From Lepidurus packardi (taxonomy: Eukaryota; Arthropoda; Branchiopoda; Notostraca; Triopsidae): 64,000 nt of DNA. The position numbers and the translations under genes were made by a program. Positions 56,701 through 64,000 of the stretch are shown here, one piece after another. The notes beneath the pieces are model-generated. The model saw only the letters and a list, made by a program, of their open reading frames with translations. It was not told the DNA's origin and searched no databases. Each line of letters begins with the position of its first letter. Position 1 is the first letter of the stretch. The stretch covers positions 3,678,565-3,742,564 of the forward strand of contig JAKZAN010000001.1 in NCBI GenBank assembly GCA_023053545.1, read 5' to 3'.

Positions 56701-59700
56701 GTTGATAATCCCATGTACACTTCAACCTTCAACCCCTCGAAAGCTGTGGCAGAAATAAGTAGAGATACGGCTGAAATAACTTTTTTTTTGTTGTGTAAAG
56801 GGTGGAAGGAAATATAATTTGCGTTATAATGTTACCCTTGAACCTTTTAAAATCTCCCGCAGACACAAGAAATATGTCAAGATATGGTAGAAATAAAATA
56901 CTATTTTGCACAGAGACGGTGGAGACAAATAGCTTTTTGTGTATATATTTACCTGCTTTTATCCTGACTTGCCGACTAATTATTACTCCTTGGGGTGAAG
57001 AGGCTGCACAACGCAAACTTGTAGCGTGGACATCGGAGCGGAAAGCCTCGGGCGGAAAGGGCAGAAATGCTAAGCTGCTATTGGGCAGTAGGACTCTGTG
57101 TGTAGTTCAACAATGGGAACATCATGGAAAAAGGAAAAAGAGAGAGAGAGCAAAATAATTTTATGTCAACTGTCTTTTTATTATCCTGCTTTTGCTGTTC
57201 GTTATTCGCAGGAAGATGTATGTAAATGTGTATGTGAGTTATATAGGAAAGATTAAAAAGTTTTAGTGTAAAAGATCTGGGAGATTCAGTACGAGCATGT
57301 TATTTTATTGGAATGAAAGTTAAATAAGATTAAATTTTATACTTTAAGTGCAACTGTAGCTTGTAAAGATGGAAGATTTGAGGTCGCAGAGAATTTAAAG
57401 TAAGATTTGCCGTGAAAAGTTAATGATCTTAAGATGTTTTTTAGGAATTTATTTAGAGATTTAAAGACTTTTGAAATGCTAAACCGTACAACGATACAAG
57501 TACGTATACAAACTCGGCTTAAAATCTTAGCAAAAAAAAGAAAAAATCACTTCTTTATCTTCCGTCTAAGATGGCAATCTCCCTTTTCACATTGCATCGA
57601 AACAGGAAAATGTATTAAGATTTCGTAATTCTTCTCCCTCAAATGCACCAAAAAAGCGCCATTGGAATTCATAAGATCAAGAAAATGTAAGCTTTCGAGC
57701 TTTTTCGTAAGGCATTTCATTGTAAGGAAAAAAAGCGCAACATTTATTTTTTTCCCTTTTCTTTTTCTTCATTTTTGTCATAGTCTTTTTTATTTTTTTC
57801 ACGAGGTTGTATGAATGGGGAGTATTTGATCGATCTCAACTTCTACCAGACTGCTCACTATAGCATCCCTCATTTCTGAGGTTTCGACCTCAATAGATCC
57901 CTTCCAAAAGTTTCCCTAGTATGTAGCTCTAAGAAGACGTGGTGGCGTATCCTTTTAACTCCAGATGGCTACCGAAAGTTTAATTTCCGTTGACAAGATA
58001 AGAAGTACAGATATTCTAGGTCAAGACCCTATTTGAAGGACATTCAGCTACAATTCTTACAAACTAAGCCGGCTTTATCCCTCAACAATAGAAGCAAACA
58101 CATTTAATTGTACTGTTGAAAATTAAATAATAGTCAAAGCATAAAGAAGCACGAAGATACAAAATAGCGTCACGACTCTTCCGTTCAATTGCGCGCCATT
58201 CACCGCGTAGCTCCCATGCAGCAAACCTTCCAGCTTCTCATGTTTTGAGCCCTTTTGGATGGGTTAGGTTCCAAAGTACCAATATCCGAGGTCATGAACT
58301 TCTTAACCAATACCGTCCATGACCGTTTCCAAAATTTGTGGTTTTGCTCACTTGTAGCGTAAGTGGAAGATGAATGCGATATTTTAAATATTATACAGAC
58401 GAAAAATATGAAAAGCTGAAAAGTTGGGTCATCCCTACTCATATTAGCTTAAATTATCGTCAAGAAATGTTGTAAACGTTTTTCAATAAATTCCGTGTCG
58501 GACGGATCACTTTCCATACACAGCGCTTGGGGAATAACATGTGTAAAAATAGGGTTGGGGTAGATGAAGCTTGTAATAAAGTACTGGCATCAAGGACAAC
58601 TCTCCTGAACGACTAACGCTTGGTGGGATTGATCACGAAGAAATCGATGTGGTAGAACCCATAGGAAAACAAAAGGAAAAGTGATTTTTTAAAAGAAAAA
58701 ACTTAAACGTCCAAATATTTACTACTTCAACTATAGCACAGGTTTAACGTATACATTTGACCTCCTATATAAGCTTTAGTGAACCTATTACAAGAAAATT
58801 AGATGCCCTTTAACCGGGTAAAACGACGTAATCTTGGTTCCCTCGATCTCTATTAGCTTCGTATAAGAACCCAGAGGCGGCTCCTTAAAACCAGAAAAAA
58901 AAGATTTACCGTAAGCCTGGAACCGTCGTAATCTCCCGTCCAGCTTCGTCCAGCCATCGTATGGAAGGATGCGGCAAGCCTGCTGCCATGCAATCTAATC
59001 GTGACTGATTGGCTTGACTAAATTCCAGCAATGGCGGTGGTTCCAGAATGAAAAACGGTCCTTTCGTCGAATCACTCCTCCGTAAACCGTCATTCCAATG
59101 TCCAGAACTATCCGTACTTTCCACCATGTAGGCTGAACCTATATAAGAAAAAAAACTCTATTAAGAATCAAATCTCTCGCTCGTATGAAACTTCAATCCA
59201 ACTTCAATCTGAATTTCTGAATGACCAGCCTCGTCTGTGTGCACGAGCTAGCTTTATTTAGTTTCGAAAGCTGAAATCCTCCGTATAAACGTAATTCCCA
59301 ATCGATTATCAATTGTACATCTAGGATTTCTGTCAAGTTCAAAGAGCACGGCGTAATGACCCCTAATGCGTTATATGGGGAAATGGTGAATTAAACCGTG
59401 TTTGGGACGGCGGGAAAGCTCTTGGTTTTCTTTTACGGAGCCAAAAAGCACAGGAGTAACAACCCACCAGCACAGCAGAGATAGAGAAAACCCGTTCCCT
59501 CTAAAACCAGCTGAGTCAAAGTCCAGAGAGTTTGAGGGGGAAATAGAAGAAGAGACTGCCTAATGGCAATGTTGTGTTGCTCCTTTAATTTCATCGCCGA
59601 GGGCTTAATTAGATCACTGTTCTTGCAACAGCGCTTCCCTTCCTCTCGTTCCACGGGTACTTCTACCTTCTTGACGTTATTTTCCATTTTTCTTTGCCCT

Positions 59701-60020
59701 AGTTCTGTCTTTCTCTTGTATTTTTCTTAGCTAACTCTACGAAAGGAAGCAAAGAAATAGATACAAAACACCAGGCAACGCTATATGCTGTCAAACGAAA
59801 TAAAAATAATAGAAAAAAGGGAAGCACGAGTTCAGTCACTAAGAGAGTTGATAGTTATAATAAGAGTAAAACAGAAGCGAGCATTCAGAAACAAGATGGC
59901 GTCGCTTCCTTTCCGCTCATTTGCGCGCCATTTGGCTTGATCAGCCGCGTTGCTCCCACGCACCACCTAGCATTTTTTTTTTTCTTACCTCGAAGTTTTT
60001 TTGTTTTGTTTTTTTTTTTG

Positions 60021-60064
<44 letters not shown>

Positions 60065-63000
60065 CTTCTGGCTGTTGCCGAAACTGCAAACACACATAAG
60101 ATGTTACTGTGAAGAAGTTAGCAGCCGATAAGACACGATCTGTGATCCTTTTAAGCCCAAGAAGAACCAAGGAAAAGAAAAATGGAGCAAAAAATTCCCT
60201 ACGAAAGCGCACAGCGTAAGCAAAAAAGAATCTTATATAAAAAAAGAAAAAAAAAGAGGACCTGATGGAATTTCTCTCACATTTCGTTCCCCTTTCTCGA
60301 CTAACAATTTAGGACGAACTACGTCTTCTTGGCACCTTGTCCTGGCTGTTGGACAGGTCACAATAGGCCAGCAGTCGCTTCCCCTTGCTCTTCGCTGTCA
60401 TTATATTGATCTAGACGCCCATTAAAACAGAAAAGCGAGAAAAAGAAGAGAACTTGCTACCACGGCAAGAGAAGACATCTCCTATAGTAGTTTCCGATGA
60501 AGATTGCATTGACACAAGCTACCCCCCATTTCCCCTGTTTCCTTTTCCCAATTCGCTGTCTTCCCCACCTCCTGTGCGAAAAAAAGACAGAAAAAATAGA
60601 AGTCAAGGAGAACGAAGTTGTTTTCCAAAAAATAAATAAAGAGATGTTTTCTTTCGAAGCTGTAGTAGAATCTCAAGACTCATCTGGCAATCCTAGCCCC
60701 GGTTAAAGAAAAAAACGTCTGCATTTTCTATACTTTGCGAGGTTCCTATATTTGCGGGTCCACGAAGATGGGAGAAGATGCTCGATTGAAATCCAATATC
60801 AAAGAGGTATCTTCCGTTTCCAACTCCACCTTCTCATTTCCACATAGGAAAAACAGGAAATGAAAGAAAATGAAGAGAAATAAAAAGAAAAGTTGTAAAG
60901 AAGTTTACATTGCAACAAGAACGCTTTCCCAAAAAGTGGAACCACCCTGACCATTCCACCCCCCCCCCCTTCTTCCCCTAGGACAGGGTAAAACTTTCGG
61001 GGGTTCTGTACACCACAAGAGGAATCAATTCGAGACCCAAACAGTTCTTAGCAGCGGAAGAAAGACAAGCTTCCTCCTAGACGTTTTCTTCGCGAGCTTG
61101 GCATATTAATGAAGCAGACGTTGTAACAGCTTTTGCGGTATAGAAGGATGGAGTTGTTTTTCTTGTCCCAAGTTCTGAAGCTTTTGTGCAGCATGGCTTC
61201 TCGGGGAGTGAAAAACTGGCATAAAGATGTAGAAAATAACAGGCTTCTTTTTTCTTCTCAACCCAAAAGCCATCTTGCCATTCTCTTGGCTTTGGGAAGA
61301 TTCATATATCACATGACACATTTTTGCGAACTTAAGCTTTATGAGTTTTTTTTTTTAAGAAATGTAAAGGGTATTGAAGCTGGCAGTTTGGATATCTACA
61401 GGAAGGACAAAGATTCTTCGATGGGAGGGCTTGTTAGCAGTCATTCAGGAAGTTAAAGATCGGAAGTCTTAAAATGGGTTATTTTATTTGCTGTATCATT
61501 GTAAAGCTTCTGAAACTCTTCAATATACTGTTTTTGAACTGCAGCCATTCAACGGAAATTTTTCTCGAATTCAAAACTTTCTCGAAGTTTTCTTCTTGGA
61601 AATTCTTAGTACTGTGTGTGTTGAACATGGTTTCACAAAATTTGATATGAAGTAGAACAGATATGCGCAGTTAGGTTATTTCCGTTGCGTAAGCAATTTA
61701 TTTTCGTATAATTATGAAGTAATATTAATGTTAAAATTTGAGTAATTTCTTTATCTCGCAGTAATGTTTTAAACTCATTTTTGCATTATTTTTTTATCAA
61801 CTCCGCTGTAAATTGTTAATTCGCATTTCGGAAAGTTGCTGACATCTTTTACTGAATTTTGTCTCCTAGCTTTCTTAACTGCCTCTTAAATTTGAATTCC
61901 CCTAAAGTCTTTAAAAAGAACTACACAAGCCTGTCTTGTAAATAACTTGGGATTCTGTAAGCATATTCTACAAAATTCACATTAAAAATCGATGGACGTT
62001 ACACAAATGAACTCGTTCTATTTCTTGCTGAAAGTTCAAGCGGCTTTCCATTTTTCTAAGAAACCTAAAATGAAGCAGTCGATGTAACAGCTTTTGTGGT
62101 ATAGAAGGATGGACTTGTTTTTCTTGTCCCAAGTTCTGAAGCTTTTAACGTTCTAACGGAAGGAGAAAAAAATCTGAAAAGGCTCGTCATCGAACTCGAA
62201 TAAATTATTCCTATTATGCGATCTTAAAAGTTTCTATTATACATCCCACTTTATTTTTCGCATGTTCTTTCTTATATGAATAAAGAATAAAAGAGTGTAA
62301 TTAAGTGAGTAAGAGTGTAATCTTTTAAGTGAATAAAAAGAGTGTAATGACCTTTTCTAACAGGTTCAATACTAAACGTTTTTATTATTTTCCCCCCCAA
62401 ACTGAACCATGTAACTAGTCAGTAATTACTCAAGCTAAGAGTGGAACGCAAACCCACTCCATATGTTATGGTGGTTACTGAAAATCCTGATTGTACAGAG
62501 TGAAAGAATGGCAATAGGTGAAAGCTTACGCCTTACAATACATTGTAAAATTATTTTTTTTTGCTGCTTTCAGCCTCCAAAAAATGCCCTATTGAGATTT
62601 TGATTGACTGTTATAGAAGATATCATTCCAAGACCAAGGAATACGTTTCACATTTTTCTGAAGAATCATTCACGAGTTATTGTGTTCTAAAGTTTTGGTT
62701 GTGATGTATCGAAGTGACATGGCGTAGCTAGCGAACGCTTGTTACCGGGGCTTCTAGTTTTTTGGTTTGGTAGCGTGAAAATAAAGTGTCAATTTTCGCG
62801 GATCCATGCTGCCCAGTGAATTGGGAGCGTGAAAATAGCCATTGTCTATTTCCAAGCTCCAAAATAGTAAACAAAGCATGGATATGCTCCTCTCTCTACG
62901 TACAAAGCTGCGTGAGCCCATTTTCAATAAATTCCCTTACTAAATAACTTCATTATTACTTGGTGCACGGCAGAAAAAAAGAAATCACTATAAACTAGAC

Positions 63001-63295
63001 TGTATTTTGCTCCATTTGTTGAGATAACATTGATTCCAAGTGGCGACAACCCTTCAAAAACTATTAAATTCTAGAGAACTAAAAGTCTCTGGACACATTA
63101 GAAATTGTTTTAGCTTAGATTTCTTGAAGAATTGGAATCAATTTTGCCAAATACTTAAAAAATAACAGTTCTACCTAAAAATACGTTAAACGAAAAGGCA
63201 TGGTTTTCAACGGTGTTCTTACCTAGACTAAAAGCGAGAAGAAATATGCTGATGCGAGGTGTTATTCGACCCTTGGTTTGAGTCCCCGTTGCCAT
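41765..63295 (-). CDS. Dscam: Down syndrome cell adhesion molecule (Dscam family), complete
   Basis: Homophilic adhesion receptor of neurons. Exons, minus strand: 63223..63295, 58910..59138, 56953..57095, 56031..56195, 54459..54611, 54227..54347, 53832..54042, 53512..53667, 51878..51968, 51231..51384, 50902..51053, 50567..50836, 49692..49973, 49434..49553, 49151..49312, 46952..47084, 46564..46712, 46129..46446, 45932..46002, 45630..45876, 45379..45522, 45133..45291, 44907..45046, 44459..44609, 44226..44399, 43965..44141, 43658..43840, 43176..43466, 42931..43087, 42629..42786, 42373..42540, 41765..41931. Total 5469 nt, 1822 residues, phases consistent throughout. Order: signal peptide (IFLLAFSLGSA), Ig1-9, FN3 1-4, Ig10, FN3 5-6, TM (TLVVICVAIAAVLVTCSIAS), short tail of about 165 residues with PYATF and PPYED. 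Ig2 and Ig3 are each split and Ig7 is one 282-nt exon, as in hypervariable Dscam1, but each occurs once. Ig9 has Phe where Trp is usual. Confidence 0.93.
47085..49150. other. Dscam intron between Ig8 and Ig9
   Basis: About 2.1 kb. It contains a THAP-domain remnant at 48499-48780. The rest has no recognised exon; the minus frame at 48178-47795 has no domain I know. Confidence 0.5.
48499..48780 (-). pseudogene. THAP-domain fragment in a Dscam intron
   Basis: Starting at ATG 48780 the minus strand reads MPSKTNYKHCGSYCVAYGCN, the start of a C2CH zinc-coordinating THAP domain (C-x4-C). After a frame change near 48690 it continues YSFPKDAARRRQWVLQV, then RADFVEP, then CGEHFTEGQF, the second half with the C-x2-H pair. 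The AVPF-type end is not clear. THAP domains occur in P-element transposases and in host transcription factors; the frameshift and lack of flanking coding sequence point to a transposon or gene relic. Confidence 0.65.
50114..50394 (+). repeat. Array of AGGTCA half-sites in a Dscam intron
   Basis: Five exact AGGTCA hexamers start at 50114, 50164, 50214, 50245 and 50287, followed by near matches at 50348 (AGGTCC), 50368 (AGATCA) and 50389 (AGGTCG). All are in the same orientation. Further degenerate AGTCAA and AGGTTA motifs continue to about 50480. AGGTCA is the core half-site of many nuclear receptors. It could instead be a decayed tandem repeat. Confidence 0.5.
52990..53400. repeat. Degenerate tandem repeat, about 160-bp period, in a Dscam intron
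   Basis: Three blocks resemble each other: around 53020 (CATTTCTGCAAATTTGA then TTGAAGAAATAT), 53178 (CATTTCTGCAGAAATTTG then TTGAAGAAATAT) and 53345 (ATTCCTGCAGAAATCTC then AGAAGAAATAC). The spacing is about 160 bp. A related TTTCTGCACAGAAG is near 52130. They lie in the 1.5-kb intron splitting Ig4. Confidence 0.5.
55751..55769. repeat. Short interstitial CCTAA (TTAGG) run
   Basis: Three consecutive CCTAA units plus a partial one, in the Dscam intron between exons 4 and 5. TTAGG is the usual arthropod telomere unit, but three copies can also arise by chance. Confidence 0.6.
60022..60064. repeat. Poly(G) run of 43
   Basis: Uninterrupted G tract on the plus strand, preceded by T-rich sequence; on the Dscam sense strand it is poly(C). 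A tract this long is hard to sequence accurately and its length is uncertain. Confidence 0.95.
61108..61185. repeat. 78-bp direct repeat, first copy
   Basis: Matches 62069-62146 with only about four differences and no indels, 961 bp apart, in the same orientation. Both copies include GTATAGAAGGATGGA and TTCTTGTCCCAAGTTCTGAA. Confidence 0.85.
62069..62146. repeat. 78-bp direct repeat, second copy
   Basis: Second copy of 61108-61185. Sequence beyond either end is unrelated by eye, so this is a small dispersed duplication within Dscam intron 1. Confidence 0.85.
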
Positions 63296-64000
63296 GGCTT
63301 CTCGTCACTGTCGGCAAAAACTACTTTGGAGATCCTCTCTGGGCTATCGATAAGAAGAAAGGGGGGGCGTAAGACAAGAAAATCACTCAAGGGCGTGCTT
63401 TTTTTATTGTTTTCAATCCGGCTCCGCCTCTCGCACTTTCAACTTCTTTCAACTTCCAGGCAGTTCAAAGTCCCCTATTTCACAAGATGCGACGGCTACC
63501 GTCGCTCTTGGTCACGCCCCCGATGTTTCTTCCGTCCTCCACTTCTCCCGGAGGCTTTCAAAGGAGGATTGGAGGGATGTTTGCAAGAATTGGCAGAAGG
63601 AGTAATGATGACAATTACCCCACAAGCTTTAGGGAGCCAAGCGTTTCAAACGCTCACTCTTTGGCGCGAAACTTGCTTTACGCGCCGGCAATCTCGTTCC
63701 TCATTGACACGCCCTAAAAAGCGAGCAGCAAAGACAAATGTGGCATTAGTTCGGTCTTCTGTCACCTTCTGTGTTTCCCCGACCTACTCTTTGACTCCCC
63801 CGCTCAGTTTCTATTCATTCCGAGCAAGGAAGTTCTGTACTACTTGAGCATGGATACATATATGTCCACACACAGAGGAGACGCAAAGACATACAGTAAT
63901 TCAAATCAGAGAGATATACAGACATTAAGTGTCGACGGGACAGACGTAGTTTACATAGGTCGATTTATATTGCCTTTGGTTCTGATTTCAGCTGAAAACT
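63296..64000. other. Upstream region of Dscam (5' UTR and promoter candidate)
   Basis: Moderately GC-rich sequence immediately upstream of the Dscam start codon. Additional noncoding 5' exons could lie beyond the window. A 189-codon plus-strand frame (63278-63847) has no recognisable domain and is not annotated as a gene. Confidence 0.4.

Larger units (their letters stand above)
59139..63222. other. Dscam intron 1
   Basis: About 4.1 kb between the signal-peptide exon and the first Ig exon. It holds a 43-base G run, a 78-bp direct repeat, and simple A/T-rich stretches. No exon or transposon protein was recognised. A long first intron is usual for this family and may carry enhancers. Confidence 0.5.

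Noticed and set aside
63278-63847. 189-codon plus-strand open frame upstream of Dscam
   Set aside because: It overlaps the Dscam start exon in antisense, has no recognisable domain, no splice partners and an arbitrary Ser/Arg-rich composition.

Overview
This is a eukaryotic nuclear window with spliced genes, short GT-AG introns and transposon remains. Gene content points to an arthropod, perhaps a crustacean: a full Dscam-family gene, a pancreatic-type secreted lipase, NSL-complex subunits, and a short interstitial CCTAA/TTAGG run of the arthropod telomere type. I cannot name the species. Exon coordinates were read by eye from splice sites, frame continuity and remembered family architecture. 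Models whose exons sum to an exact multiple of three are the most reliable: PISD, GTF2A2, KANSL1, CDK2, lipase and Dscam.

Layout. Positions 1-12489 hold a tandem duplication with a 7403-bp offset (1-5086 repeated at 7404-12489; one mismatch noticed). Each copy carries a phosphatidylserine decarboxylase (PISD) gene on the + strand, a Ty3/gypsy fragment, and pieces of a decayed GTPBP4 (NOG1) pseudogene on the - strand. A hAT element (5127-6937) with an 8-bp target-site duplication sits inside a pseudogene exon. A broken PIF/Harbinger transposase lies at about 12636-13359. Positions 13.7-28.0 kb are a compact housekeeping block: TFIIA-gamma (+), KANSL1 (-), CDK2 (+) and KANSL2 (-). Positions 28.8-36.2 kb encode a lipase (-) with a predicted furin-type site and a 635-residue Asn/Pro/Ser-rich tail. 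After a 5.6-kb gap with nothing recognised, 41.8-63.3 kb is one complete Dscam gene (-), 32 exons and 1822 codons before the stop.

How the genes relate. KANSL1 and KANSL2 are subunits of the same MOF/KAT8 histone-acetyltransferase NSL complex, and they flank CDK2. The PISD product would make phosphatidylethanolamine in mitochondria, but its active-site motifs are unusual. Dscam has the domain order of the family (nine Ig, four FN3, Ig, two FN3, TM) and exon divisions like those of hypervariable Dscam1, but I see no arrays of alternative exons.

The observations most worth a second look are the lipase with its low-complexity tail, the altered PISD active-site motifs, the KANSL1-CDK2-KANSL2 cluster, and a run of AGGTCA half-sites in a Dscam intron. 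I did not find a convincing wholly new multi-gene system.
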